Positions 28,536 through 37,845 of a DNA stretch of 64,000 bases are shown in pieces. This DNA is from Pseudoalteromonas luteoviolacea. GTDB taxonomy: Bacteria > Pseudomonadota > Gammaproteobacteria > Enterobacterales > Alteromonadaceae. The stretch is taken from NCBI RefSeq assembly GCF_000814765.1, contig NZ_JWIC01000003.1, positions 193,501 through 257,500 on the forward strand, given 5' to 3'. The position numbers and the translations under genes are program-made. The notes beneath the pieces are model-generated. The model made no database searches and had not been told where the DNA came from. It saw nothing but the letters and a program-made list of their open reading frames with translations. How positions within the stretch are numbered: the first letter of the stretch is position 1; each line of letters begins with the position of its first letter.

Positions 28536-30191
28536 TTATTTCTTTTTCCACTTAGCATTGTCGGGAAGTGATTTAGGTGGCACGCGAACTTGTATTAATG
28601 AAGGGCTATCCAAGTTTTCAAGCGCGTCTAAAATTGCTTCGTTGAGCTCTTCGTACGTATTGGCTTTCCAGCCTTTACAGCCGAATACATCGGCAAGTTT
28701 ACAGTAATCCCACTGGTGCAAAATACATGACTCAAAGAAGGGCTGATCGCTTGAGAATATTTCTGCATCATATAGCCACTGCTCTACACCATATACGCCA
28801 TTGTCCATGACAAAAATAATTGGGTTAAGCTTAAATCTGGTTTGTGTGGACAAACACTGGGGTGTCATTTGAAATCCACCATCCCCCGAGAATACAAATA
28901 CACGCTGGTGGTCTTGTTTAGCAAGGCTCATGCCTGTTGCTGCTGGGCCAATATAGCCAATAGACGAGTAAGTCGGCTGCGCGACAAATCCTCTTGGCGT
29001 GCCGACTTTGAGCAGTAGGCTGCCAAAAAAGTTTAAGCTGGCGTCACTGCCAATAAGCACGTTGTCGTTAATGTATTCTTTGCTCTGGATAAAGTCATAA
29101 AAGCCTTGGTAGCTGATATCTCCGCTAAATTGCCCGCTGTTGTCTGGTGCTTCGCTTGGAATGGCACACGCAGTCAAGTTTGAGAGTGGCTTTTGATTCA
29201 GTTCATCGATAAAGTTTGCCAGTGGCACCTGTGGCACAAAGTAGGTGCCCAGTTTCACGGTATCCCATGAAATAAGCGCGGTTTTATCATAATCAACCGC
29301 CTGGCCCAGTGAGTTTATATCTGACAACCAAACACCTAGACCTAAAATAAAGTCAGACTCATTGACTAGTTTTTGTGTGATCTCAGAGGAGGCTTGACCA
29401 TCAAAAACACCCGCAAAGAGTGGGTCGTTTTCGGAAAATACCGCTTTGCTGATGAGTTCAGTCACATAAGGCAGGTTCAGCTTTCTGATTAAAGCATTGG
29501 CTTCCTCATGAAGACCCATGCGGTCCACTTCGGCACCTAACCAAACAATAGGGCGCTCAGCTTGTGTTAAAGCTTGCTGAATTTTATCAATGGCTTGGTC
29601 TACATTGTCTTGCAGCGGGATAGGCGTAAGCGGTGTAAGCTTGCCTTGTGGCGCTGCACAAGGCTGTTCTACCATATCTTCCAGTAGTTCTATGTAAGCG
29701 GGGCGTTTTTGTGAGATACACTCAGTCAGTGCATAGTCTATCAATCTTGGCGCAAGTTCAGGGTTATCTATTTTTATCGCCGCAGCGGTGATATTTTTAT
29801 AGATATTTAAGTCGGTTTCGCCATCAATCATATGGTGGTACGTAAAACCAGTTTGCTGGGCGGTGAGACGCTTTTGTATGCTCGGTGCACCGTTGACCAC
29901 AACCACAGGGATGCGTTCTGCATAGGATGCCGCAACCGCGTTTACCGCGCTGAGGGTACCGGCAGAATATGTAAAGCACATAGCGCCAATGCCTTTTAAT
30001 CTGGCATAGCCATCGGCCGCATAACCTGCGTTAAGTTCGTTGACCTCTTCAATAAGCTCAATACTGCTTGGCTCAATATGTTTGTTGATCCATTCAATGG
30101 TGTAGTCCCCTGCGATTGAAAATAAGTGACCTAGGCCAAGCTCTTCAAGTCTTTGAGTGAGGTACTGTCCTACTGTATATTGTGTATCCAT
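28536..30191 (-). CDS. ThDP-dependent 2-oxo-acid decarboxylase (pyruvate/indolepyruvate decarboxylase family)
   Basis: 551 residues, the usual size. It carries the residues that mark true decarboxylases of this family: Asp in FSIAGDY (~29), the ThDP-activating Glu in IEEVNELNAGYAADGYAR (~51), the His-His pair in GFTYHHMIDGE (~115) and the ThDP/Mg motif GDGGFQMT ending in MDNGVYGVEQW (~430-470). Family members convert pyruvate, indolepyruvate, phenylpyruvate or branched 2-oxo acids to aldehydes; which applies here is unknown. AGGTGG precedes the ATG. A metallo-hydrolase gene lies 32 bases upstream on the same strand, so they form an operon. Confidence 0.85.
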   Translation of the reverse strand: MDTQYTVGQYLTQRLEELGLGHLFSIAGDYTIEWINKHIEPSSIELIEEVNELNAGYAADGYARLKGIGAMCFTYSAGTLSAVNAVAASYAERIPVVVVNGAPSIQKRLTAQQTGFTYHHMIDGETDLNIYKNITAAAIKIDNPELAPRLIDYALTECISQKRPAYIELLEDMVEQPCAAPQGKLTPLTPIPLQDNVDQAIDKIQQALTQAERPIVWLGAEVDRMGLHEEANALIRKLNLPYVTELISKAVFSENDPLFAGVFDGQASSEITQKLVNESDFILGLGVWLSDINSLGQAVDYDKTALISWDTVKLGTYFVPQVPLANFIDELNQKPLSNLTACAIPSEAPDNSGQFSGDISYQGFYDFIQSKEYINDNVLIGSDASLNFFGSLLLKVGTPRGFVAQPTYSSIGYIGPAATGMSLAKQDHQRVFVFSGDGGFQMTPQCLSTQTRFKLNPIIFVMDNGVYGVEQWLYDAEIFSSDQPFFESCILHQWDYCKLADVFGCKGWKANTYEELNEAILDALENLDSPSLIQVRVPPKSLPDNAKWKKK

Positions 30192-30223
30192 GCTGATCCA
30201 CCTATCAATTTGGTTAGTGTTGA

Positions 30224-31054
30224 TTAATATTCGCTAGCGCCGTCAAAGAGTCGGGGTAGGTAAATGTCGAAAATGGCTGGACATTGCCTAGTTGGAAATT
30301 TGTTGAGCATAAACGCTTTAAATTCCTGATTTTTCAGGCCATCAGCAATGGCTTGCTTAGCGGCAATCAGATACTTAAGGTTTTCCAATACCTCATTTTT
30401 ATCTGCAGGCGCGCCGTGCCCGGGTAGAAACAAGTCATAGTCGGATGTCAGCATATCTTCATGTTGCTCCATCCAATGATCGAGATATTTAGTGAGATAA
30501 AGATGCGTGCCGCTGTAAAGCAAGTCTTGGGCGATAAATATGCCAAGGTCAGGAAGTTTTAAGGTGATCCCATAGTCAATTTCAGTATCGACAATACGCT
30601 CGATGACGTACTTTACTCCGTCAATGACCTCAATACCGGGGCTGACCGCATGTTGTGGGATAACGACTTTTTCTGGCGCGAGGTCGCCTAATTTACCCAT
30701 ATGATCTTCACGAGACTCTTCACCATGTGCTTTTAAAAAATCGATGGTTTCAGGCAAGGTATATATTTCAATATCTGCAAATGCATCTCCGAGGCCAAAC
30801 CAATGATCAGGATGGCGATGTGATAAATACAAACGCTCGATGGGCTTTTTTAAACTGTCGGCGTATTCACGAAACTTTTTCGCGTAGGGACTTAAAAACT
30901 GGCCATCAATCAGTACTAGGACATTTTCACTTTCAATAATGTGTGTTGCATTGGCAATATTATCGCCCTCGTATGAAGAGATGAAGGTGTGAATTTTCAC
31001 ATTGCCTGTGTGTTTAACAACAATTTTGATTGGGTTGGTAATAGGTATATTCAT
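30224..31054 (-). CDS. Metallo-beta-lactamase-fold hydrolase
   Basis: 276 residues from the ATG at 31054; the frame runs 62 codons further upstream but that part has no protein-like character. The metal motif HxHxDH is present in LYLSHRHPDHWFG (~residue 90), with later ligands plausible in IAQDLLYSGTH and FLPGHGAP. No signal peptide is seen, so it should be cytoplasmic. The family spans thioesterases, lactonases and glyoxalase II-like enzymes, and the substrate cannot be deduced. It is co-directional with, and 32 bases from, the 2-oxo-acid decarboxylase gene. Confidence 0.8.
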   Translation of the reverse strand: MNIPITNPIKIVVKHTGNVKIHTFISSYEGDNIANATHIIESENVLVLIDGQFLSPYAKKFREYADSLKKPIERLYLSHRHPDHWFGLGDAFADIEIYTLPETIDFLKAHGEESREDHMGKLGDLAPEKVVIPQHAVSPGIEVIDGVKYVIERIVDTEIDYGITLKLPDLGIFIAQDLLYSGTHLYLTKYLDHWMEQHEDMLTSDYDLFLPGHGAPADKNEVLENLKYLIAAKQAIADGLKNQEFKAFMLNKFPTRQCPAIFDIYLPRLFDGASEY

Positions 31055-31355
31055 AGCATTTACTCGCTGTGATAGATAAAGGAGACAAAGCACATGCACG
31101 GCGTGCTTTGTAACAGCTAAATAGATAATGAGACGGTAGAAGGACTGGCCAAAGGTAGCGGGTATGACGATTAAAAGTGGCCGGTTTACAAGGTGATGTG
31201 GCAGTAAGCACAGATACGATGCGCAACTTGCGCTGCGCATAGTGTGGGTAAAGTTGTTGTGCTTTTACCATATCAACATCCGCTGTTACTGTGTGCCACT
31301 TCCTAAAAGCATGATTATTTGCTTTTGGCCAAGTACGGTTTAATAAACTCTAATA
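31055..31355. other. Intergenic, no gene seen
   Basis: About 300 bases between the glucoamylase end and the metallo-hydrolase start. Only a frame extension of the hydrolase ORF covers part of it. It must hold the hydrolase promoter, but no convincing -35/-10 pair stood out. Confidence 0.5.
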
Positions 31356-31384
31356 ACGACCGCAGTTTCAGTGCTTGCGGTCGT
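31356..31384 (-). terminator. Hairpin after the glucoamylase gene
   Basis: ACGACCGCA (31356-31364) and TGCGGTCGT (31376-31384) form a perfect 9-bp stem beginning eight bases past the stop. On the minus strand it is followed by TATTAGAGTTT rather than a clean T-run. Confidence 0.6.
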
Positions 31385-31392
31385 CGGTGATT

Positions 31393-32829
31393 TCAAACTT
31401 TTAACGCATTGCGTAAATCAATGGCGATGGCGACGGATACATAGCTCCAAGTTAGGTGCTCAGCACTGGTCATGTAGCCGTCGTATCGACTAAATTGCTC
31501 CGACAATGACGTATGCTCCCCTGCGTGGATCTGGATACGGCGAAGATACGCGTCTCCAAGTGCTTTTAAACCAGAGATGATGGACTTAAATGTTTTGGTT
31601 CTGCTACTGAAACATTCGCCCACCTCAAGCTGGCATTTGGGGTCGACCAGTTTCACAGCCAGATTCAATTGGCCGAGGTTATATTTGTTGATTTCAATAT
31701 TTTTTTGCTCAGCAAATAGGGCTGCGGCTTTGTAGCAAATACTGCTCAAAGAGGCGGTACACAAAAACCAAGGGTTACCTTGTCCAAGTGGCGCACTGCC
31801 TGCGTATTTATCCTCTGGATAGCGTCCAATTCCCGGTGCAACAGGGTCACCAGATGTTGTGTGCTCTATGGCATTGATCAGATAAAGTGGGTCAAAAGCT
31901 TGGTGGAGTGCATAGGCGGTTGCCAGCACTTTATCTTCGTGCGGGTTTAGGAAAGGGTGGGTGTCTGACAGTGCTTGGCAGATCCCTAAAGTGGTTGCAA
32001 CATCAAGGTTTGACGACTTGTAATCTAGTCCGCCAACACGGTTAAGCGTGGTCAGGAAATAGCCCTGTTCCTCACTCCAAAAATCATCTATTGAACTTTC
32101 AATTAAAGCCGCCTGCTGGTTATAGTAATCAGCGGCACCTGGGTCATTAAGCTTATTTGCTAAATCAGCGCCTTCGCGCAGCGCTGTGCGTTGTAGCAGT
32201 CGAGTATAAAAATGGGTGCCATCGACTTCTTCCCACAGATCAAAACAAGGGTCCTGCCAGTGGTTCGCAACAAAATCTAAATCCGCTTTGATAATACTAA
32301 ATGAAGGCTCTTTTGAGTCGTATAAAGTGCCAGTGACATAATCTTTTTCACCATTTGCTAACAGGGTATTTGCCCAGCGAGTGATGGTGAGCGCGCGTTG
32401 CGCTGGGCCATCATTTTGTGGTCTGCCCCAGGGTCCGTTGAACGCTTGCCCTGTGACGTAAAACTTGGGCTCGCCCAAGCTATTACTGACAGTCGGTGTG
32501 GTTTGGTTTATTTTGGTGAACTCGACATAGTCAATCATCATGTCGTAGTAGTTATCTTTAAAATTTCTATGATCAAGGCCATTGAGCTTGGCGATTTCGC
32601 TCATTGTTCGTGCCGCATCTCTTACCCAGTGGTAATAGTAGTTTGGGTTGGTGCGAGAGGGAGAGGCGAGTACTGCTCCACGCTCTCCATCGTCGGGTGA
32701 AATATTTGCAATCACTCTATCTAGCACATGTTGTCTTGCCACTTTTGCCCACTTTTCAAGTGGTTGTGCATCAATAGCCGCTGGGTATTCTTGCTCTGAT
32801 TTGAGTACCGTGTTCGTTTGAGTTGTCAT
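31393..32829 (-). CDS. Glucoamylase, GH15 fungal type
   Basis: 478 residues from the ATG at 32829 (GGA seven bases before). The 47 codons upstream in frame are not convincing. It hydrolyses terminal alpha-glucosidic bonds with inversion. The signatures match fungal-type glucoamylases closely: YYYHWVRDAARTM, GRPQNDGPAQRA, CFDLWEEVDGTHFYT with the general-acid Glu, GNPWFLCTASLSSICYKAA, and SEQFSRYDGYM followed by HLTWSY, where the Glu of SEQ is the expected general base. There is no signal peptide and no starch-binding domain, so it is probably intracellular, acting on small glucosides or glycogen-like chains. It is divergent from the GMC oxidoreductase operon with a shared 433-base control region. 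Confidence 0.88.
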   Translation of the reverse strand: MTTQTNTVLKSEQEYPAAIDAQPLEKWAKVARQHVLDRVIANISPDDGERGAVLASPSRTNPNYYYHWVRDAARTMSEIAKLNGLDHRNFKDNYYDMMIDYVEFTKINQTTPTVSNSLGEPKFYVTGQAFNGPWGRPQNDGPAQRALTITRWANTLLANGEKDYVTGTLYDSKEPSFSIIKADLDFVANHWQDPCFDLWEEVDGTHFYTRLLQRTALREGADLANKLNDPGAADYYNQQAALIESSIDDFWSEEQGYFLTTLNRVGGLDYKSSNLDVATTLGICQALSDTHPFLNPHEDKVLATAYALHQAFDPLYLINAIEHTTSGDPVAPGIGRYPEDKYAGSAPLGQGNPWFLCTASLSSICYKAAALFAEQKNIEINKYNLGQLNLAVKLVDPKCQLEVGECFSSRTKTFKSIISGLKALGDAYLRRIQIHAGEHTSLSEQFSRYDGYMTSAEHLTWSYVSVAIAIDLRNALKV

Positions 32830-33262
32830 AAGTGTTCCAAGAGTAAAGGTGTTAATTGTCTCGGAATGTCGGTGTGAGAAATCAAACATACAACCAAGTT
32901 CATTCACTAACTGTCTCACATTAGCAATCCGTTGTAGTCGCACTGAGTGCATCAGAAAGTATATACACAAAAAACAGCCACTCGCTTAAATATTTCGATT
33001 TATTTAACAAGTTATTAATTTGGTTGGGGAAACTAAAACGTAGCCATGAAAGACGAGTTTCAAGATGGTTGGTTTTGAGTTTTTATACTTATTTGCTTAT
33101 TTTGTCTACATAAACATCTATTTTAGGAACCTACTTCTGTTATATCCATGCCGGATTTTTTCGGGTACTTATTTTATAATTGCCATTTTGTAATATCTGC
33201 TACACTGATTTTTAGCTTGAATGTTAATGCTGTTGTTAATGGAATAAGATGGGGACACTTGA
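32830..33262. other. Divergent control region between glucoamylase and GMC operon
   Basis: 433 bases without a supportable gene, AT-rich, separating two divergent transcripts. It should contain both promoters. No clear operator palindrome was found. GGGG eight bases before 33263 is the ribosome binding site of the GMC gene. Confidence 0.5.
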
Positions 33263-35185
33263 ATGAGTGAATCAAATTCAACAATAGAGCAAGTAACACC
33301 TGAGCAAGCAATTCAAAATTCGAATGACGGTAAATATGATGCAGTGATCGTTGGCTCAGGGATTAGCGGTGCGATTGCCGCGAAAGAACTCACTTCTAGA
33401 GGGTATCAAGTACTTGTGCTTGAAGCTGCACCCGCAAAAAGCTTAAGTTATGACGGCTTCAAGGAGTATGTATCTAATTATTATGTCAACGCGTCAAAAG
33501 ATAATAACGCGCCATATCCTGATAACCCTAATGCACCCATGCCTAGGTCGACTGATGTTCGCAAGCTATGCTTGGGTCAAATGGATACCCAAGGGTACAT
33601 GGTGCAAAATGGTCCTTTGGCACTAGATAGCACCTACACGCGGGTTACGGGTGGCACAACCATGCACTGGGAAGCCAAAATTCTGCGCATGTTACCAGAT
33701 GATTTTAAAATAAAAACCAACTATGGCGTTGGGTTAGATTGGCCCATCAGCTATGATGACTTGATGCCCTATTACCGCATGGCTGAACGTGAAATTGGCG
33801 TATCTGCTAATGTTGAGGAGCAGGGGTTTTACGGGCTTAAGTACGAACCTGGTTACGTATACCCAATGCATGGGTTGCCGGCCTCTTATCTTGATCAAGT
33901 GGTGGGCAAAGGCATTGACGGGGCAGAGTTTGAACTTGCAGGCGAAGTACACACGGTAAAAGTGCGCCCGTTTCCACAAGGTCGAAATGGCATTCCTAAT
34001 GCGGATTATCAAAACGGTGCGGGGTTTAATCCTGTCGGAGCTGTGGGCGCAGTGCAGAGCGAGCAAGGCGGGCGCTGCCAAGGTAATAACAACTGTGTGC
34101 CGATATGTCCTGTGCAAGCCAAATATGATGCACGTAAAACGTTATACAGCGCAGCGCAAACAGGTAACCTTGACTTTTTACCACAAGCGGTTGCCAGCAA
34201 AGTCTTTGTCGATGGATGTACTGATCAAGTCAGTCATATTGAATTCAAGCACTATACCAAGACCTCTTCGCCTGAGCATACGACAAGTAATATCACTGCA
34301 AAAACCTTTATTTTGGCGACCAACGCGGTAGAAAACGCCCGACTCATGCTCGCGTCTGATTTACCCAGTTCGAGCGGGTTAATGGGCAAAAATTTAATGG
34401 ACCATACTTATTTGCTCGCTTGGGGTTTATTGCCAGAAGCGGCGGGGACAATGAGAGGGACAAAATGCACCTCTGGCATTGCGGACTTTAGATATGGACA
34501 AAGCAGAGCCAAGCAAGCGCCGTTTGGTGTAGACATTCATAATGATGGTTGGGGCTGGGCAACGGGCTCGCCTTTTTCTGATATCGAAGAGTTAGTCGAC
34601 ACTGAAAATAAATTTGGTAAGGGACTTCGCCAAAGTACCGTTGAAAGGATATCAAATCAATTGTTGTTTGCTTATATGGTCGAGCAGCCAGCAGATGAGA
34701 GCAACCGCATTACAGTCGACCCAGAGTATACTGATGCGCTTGGTAACATGCGCCCAATCGTCAATTATAACTTGTCTGATTACTCCAAAGCGGGCATTGC
34801 CTACGCACGTGAAACGTCAAAGATATTCTTCCAGCGCCTTGGTGCACAGGACTTTTCAAGTTATTCATTACTTGATTATGGCTCGTTCAATTACCAAGGT
34901 GAAAGCTATTACTTCCGTGGTGGCAACCACTTTTCTGGTACGCATGTCATGGGCACTACTGCCCAAAACTCTGTGGTGAATGAATATCAGCAATCATGGG
35001 ATCACAGTAACTTATACCTGATTGGCTCTGGCAGTATGCCAAGCATTGGTACATCTAATACCACCCTGACACTTGCAGCCCTTTGCTTTAAAACCACGGA
35101 ACATATTTTGGCACATTTGAGCAGTTTTCCCGTGAATGTTGTAGCTGATGATGCCTTTAAACTGGCTAAAGGAGCGCGCTCATGA
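33263..35185 (+). CDS. GMC-family FAD oxidoreductase, catalytic subunit
   Basis: 640 residues. The FAD-binding dinucleotide fold lies at residues ~28-57 (YDAVIVGSGISGAIAAKEL then VLVLEAA). TRVTGGTTMHWEA, RNGIPN and a Cys cluster in NNCVPICPVQAKYDARKT match the gluconate/sorbitol/glucoside-dehydrogenase branch of GMC enzymes. The C-terminal catalytic part has GGNHFSGTHVMG with the active-site His and ends with LIGSGSMPSIGTSNTTLTL. No Tat or Sec signal is present. The third gene of the operon encodes a small subunit of the type paired with this branch, so the enzyme is probably a sugar or polyol dehydrogenase rather than an oxidase. Its stop overlaps the next start by four bases (ATGA). Confidence 0.85.
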   Translation: MSESNSTIEQVTPEQAIQNSNDGKYDAVIVGSGISGAIAAKELTSRGYQVLVLEAAPAKSLSYDGFKEYVSNYYVNASKDNNAPYPDNPNAPMPRSTDVRKLCLGQMDTQGYMVQNGPLALDSTYTRVTGGTTMHWEAKILRMLPDDFKIKTNYGVGLDWPISYDDLMPYYRMAEREIGVSANVEEQGFYGLKYEPGYVYPMHGLPASYLDQVVGKGIDGAEFELAGEVHTVKVRPFPQGRNGIPNADYQNGAGFNPVGAVGAVQSEQGGRCQGNNNCVPICPVQAKYDARKTLYSAAQTGNLDFLPQAVASKVFVDGCTDQVSHIEFKHYTKTSSPEHTTSNITAKTFILATNAVENARLMLASDLPSSSGLMGKNLMDHTYLLAWGLLPEAAGTMRGTKCTSGIADFRYGQSRAKQAPFGVDIHNDGWGWATGSPFSDIEELVDTENKFGKGLRQSTVERISNQLLFAYMVEQPADESNRITVDPEYTDALGNMRPIVNYNLSDYSKAGIAYARETSKIFFQRLGAQDFSSYSLLDYGSFNYQGESYYFRGGNHFSGTHVMGTTAQNSVVNEYQQSWDHSNLYLIGSGSMPSIGTSNTTLTLAALCFKTTEHILAHLSSFPVNVVADDAFKLAKGARS

Positions 35186-36345
35186 ACGAACGTATTATCA
35201 ATACCATTGATGATCTATACCAGATGTTAGATGCCGCTATTCAGCTGGAGCATGCGACAATTCCGCCGTATTTAACGGCATTATATAGTATTCACCCTGA
35301 AACCAATTTAGAAGCCACGGCGGTTATTAGAGCGGTTTTGGTTGAAGAGATGCTCCATATGACGTTGTCTGCGAATGTGCTCAATGCATTGGGTCGACAT
35401 CCCAATGTATTGAGTGAAGGCTTTATGCCTTCATTTCCAACCTACTTGCCGGATGGTGAGCACGATTTCCAAGTCTCGATTGCCGCTTTTACACCAGAGA
35501 CCCTTGAGACTTTTTTGAACATTGAGCGGCCTTCAAAGCCTCAAAAAAACACTTCAAGTACTCGTCCTAATGGCTGTATCACGCGTGCAAATCATGCGCG
35601 CTTTCATCTGGATGCGATAAAACCGCTAAAATCGCCAACTTATAGCTTTTATAGCATTGGTGATTTTTACGATGCCATTATAGAGGGCATTAAATTTTTA
35701 GAGACGCAGGCTAGAGAGTGCGGAGAAACTATTTTTATCGGCGACTCTAAATATCAGGTTTCCAATAAATACTATTACTCCGGCGGTGGCGAAGTCATAG
35801 AAGTCACGGATGAAAAGTCGGCCATTGCCGCGTTGAATTTGATCAAAGAGCAAGGTGAAGGGAAGGCTGAACTGGGCGAAGAGACAGAGAACCAAGAGTT
35901 TGATAGTGAGGGAGAGCTATCCCATTATTATCGATTCAAGCAGTTACAGTTTGGCCGTTATTATCAAAAAGGTGATAGGCCAAGTAACCCTACTGGCGCA
36001 AAGTTCGAAGTCGATTTTAGTAAGGTATATCCGATCAAGACAAACCCCAAGCTGTCGGATTTTGCAGAAAACCCAACTTTATTAAAAGCCGCGAAAGATT
36101 TTAACCATAGTTACTATGAGTTTTTAGGCATCATCAATGCCGCGTTCAGTGGTCATCAAAACCTTCTGTTGGGTGCAGTATGCGACATGTTCAGGCTGAA
36201 AGAGTACGCCAGTCAACTGATCCGTAACCCTATTTCGATTGAGTCTAATACGCACGCAGGCCCCACATTCGAGATTGAAGCCAGTAGAAGTGGTTCATTG
36301 AACGATACAGTAGGGCAGACTTGTTTACATAAGGAGCGGGCGTAA
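35182..36345 (+). CDS. Ferritin-fold protein related to VioB/iminophenyl-pyruvate dimer synthase domain
   Basis: 387 residues. The N-terminal half matches the ferritin-like domain (PF12902 type) of VioB/RebD/StaD enzymes: LYQMLDAAIQLEHATIPPYLTALYSI and AVLVEEMLHMTLSANVLNALG, giving E...EH and EExxH residues suited to a di-metal site. The middle has YSIGDFYDAIIEGIKFLE, also typical. It ends in a helical region (FNHSYYEFLGIINAAF). Known members couple oxidised amino acids in bisindole synthesis; many stand-alone members are of unknown function. Here it sits between the two subunits of a GMC dehydrogenase, with overlaps on both sides, so it probably acts with them. Confidence 0.75.
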   Translation: MNERIINTIDDLYQMLDAAIQLEHATIPPYLTALYSIHPETNLEATAVIRAVLVEEMLHMTLSANVLNALGRHPNVLSEGFMPSFPTYLPDGEHDFQVSIAAFTPETLETFLNIERPSKPQKNTSSTRPNGCITRANHARFHLDAIKPLKSPTYSFYSIGDFYDAIIEGIKFLETQARECGETIFIGDSKYQVSNKYYYSGGGEVIEVTDEKSAIAALNLIKEQGEGKAELGEETENQEFDSEGELSHYYRFKQLQFGRYYQKGDRPSNPTGAKFEVDFSKVYPIKTNPKLSDFAENPTLLKAAKDFNHSYYEFLGIINAAFSGHQNLLLGAVCDMFRLKEYASQLIRNPISIESNTHAGPTFEIEASRSGSLNDTVGQTCLHKERA

Positions 36346-36863
36346 TGAATACTCAGCAAAATCAACAGCAGCAATTTATTGAGCTATCAGGAGCACTTAC
36401 GGATTTCAACGCATTTGCACTACATGGTACAGGCCAAGTTGAACATTATTATAAAACACTCAGTGACATTGTTGGCCGTGACACGGTTGAACAGTTACTT
36501 TGCGTGTTTCAAACCGTGTATGAATGTGCCTCTGACGAGCAAATGTTTTTAACTGGGATACGGCAACAGATCATGGGGGATGTGAAGCTGGGGCCCGTCG
36601 CCAGAAATATCATCAAGCTTTGGTACACGGGCACTTGGTATCAATTACCACGTACTTGGCGAGAGGCTTATGGCAAGAGCGAGCAGGATAAAACGTTTTT
36701 TGTAAGCTCTGCTTCATATACAGAGGGCTTACTTTGGCAAGCGATTGATGCTAACCCATCAGGTGCAAAAGGCCCAGGTTATGGATCTTGGAGCGAGCCC
36801 CCCAGAATTCATTTCGACAATAGCTGGCAGTTTGTAAAGCAGCACAGTGTTCAATCAAAATAA
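36345..36863 (+). CDS. Small subunit of FAD-dependent sugar/polyol dehydrogenase (FAD-SLDH type)
   Basis: 172 residues. The family's mark is visible in RNIIKLWYTGTWYQLPRTW (about residues 85-105), followed by SYTEGLLWQAIDANPSGAKGPGYGSW. These small proteins partner GMC dehydrogenases such as sorbitol and glucoside 3-dehydrogenases and often help their assembly. Unlike many relatives it has no Tat signal, in agreement with the signal-less catalytic subunit. Its ATG overlaps the preceding stop by one base (TAATG). Confidence 0.72.
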   Translation: MNTQQNQQQQFIELSGALTDFNAFALHGTGQVEHYYKTLSDIVGRDTVEQLLCVFQTVYECASDEQMFLTGIRQQIMGDVKLGPVARNIIKLWYTGTWYQLPRTWREAYGKSEQDKTFFVSSASYTEGLLWQAIDANPSGAKGPGYGSWSEPPRIHFDNSWQFVKQHSVQSK

Positions 36864-36908
36864 ATGTAAGTAATCACTTTCATTTATGTCACCAACAGGA
36901 CGTTTATC

Positions 36909-37826
36909 ATGAGCAGACAAACAATGTTTCCACAAGGCGCTGTAAAATTTGGTATTACCCCAACAGGGTGGGTCAATGATGACTTTTTAGATATTGATAT
37001 CGGGATCCCATTTGAGCAAATTGTCAGTGAGATGGCGTTAGCTGGCTTTGAAGGGTGTAGTCGTGGCCATAAATACCCATCTGATCCAGCGGTATTAAAA
37101 CGTGAATTAGACATGCGAGGGCTCGTGATTTCAGAGCCGTGGGTTAGCACTTACTTCACCATTAACGACATGAAAGAGCAAACATTTCAAAGTTTTGAGC
37201 AAGAAATCCAGTTTTTGAAAGAGATGCAAAGTGGGGACTTAGTACTGGCTGAACTTGGCGGTTCATCTCATCAGCAACCCATTGCCTTAGTGCCTAATGC
37301 CCCTAAGTTTACAGATGAACAGTTTCGTAGACTGGCTGATGGCTTAAATGAGCTTGGCCATAAAGCCAATTGCCACGGGGTGAAAATGTGTTATCACCAT
37401 CATATGGGCACAGGGGTGATGACGATGGATGAAATTGCGCGATTTGCGGAGTTAACCGATCCTGATTGCGTGCACTTTTGTTTGGATACCGGGCACCTCT
37501 TTTTTGCCGGTGGCGACAATTTAGAGTTTATTCGGCTGTATGGCGAACGGATCAGACATGTTCATTTGAAAAATATCCGTAAAGACATTATGGATTACAG
37601 TTTGGCCAATGACTTGTCATTTAAAGAGGCTATTTTAAAAGGGGTGTTTACTGTGCCCGGAGATCCTGCTGGCTGCTTAGATTTCAAAGAGATATTACAG
37701 GCGCTGGCAGATAAAAATTTTGCCGGGTGGTTGATTGTAGAGGCTGAACAAAATCCTGCCAATGCAACCCCACTACTGTATGCACAAATGGCGCGCAAGT
37801 ATCTTCAAGAAGTTACTGGCCTTTAA
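36909..37826 (+). CDS. IolE-like sugar isomerase/dehydratase (TIM barrel)
   Basis: 305 residues. The start VKFGITPTGWVNDD is the hallmark of myo-inosose-2 dehydratases, followed by FEQIVSEMALAGFEGCSRG. Candidate metal ligands of the xylose-isomerase-like barrel are in MCYHHHMGT, HFCLDTGHLFFAGG, RHVHLKN and LIVEAEQN. IolE removes water from 2-keto-inositol; relatives act on other keto-sugars. Next to a sugar dehydrogenase, a beta-elimination or isomerisation of its keto product is a sensible guess. AGGA precedes the ATG and the gap to the previous gene is 45 bases. Confidence 0.78.
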   Translation: MSRQTMFPQGAVKFGITPTGWVNDDFLDIDIGIPFEQIVSEMALAGFEGCSRGHKYPSDPAVLKRELDMRGLVISEPWVSTYFTINDMKEQTFQSFEQEIQFLKEMQSGDLVLAELGGSSHQQPIALVPNAPKFTDEQFRRLADGLNELGHKANCHGVKMCYHHHMGTGVMTMDEIARFAELTDPDCVHFCLDTGHLFFAGGDNLEFIRLYGERIRHVHLKNIRKDIMDYSLANDLSFKEAILKGVFTVPGDPAGCLDFKEILQALADKNFAGWLIVEAEQNPANATPLLYAQMARKYLQEVTGL

Positions 37827-37845
37827 GTGATAAAGGAGTTATCAA

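Noticed and set aside
28536..30191. IolD-type ThDP hydrolase of inositol catabolism, suggested by the nearby IolE-like gene
   Set aside because: The His-His pair and AGD/EEVNE motifs are those of pyruvate/indolepyruvate decarboxylases, not of IolD.
33734..34331. ORFs of 114 and 127 codons overlapping the GMC oxidoreductase gene
   Set aside because: Both are shadows of a well-supported coding frame, with no motif or ribosome binding site.
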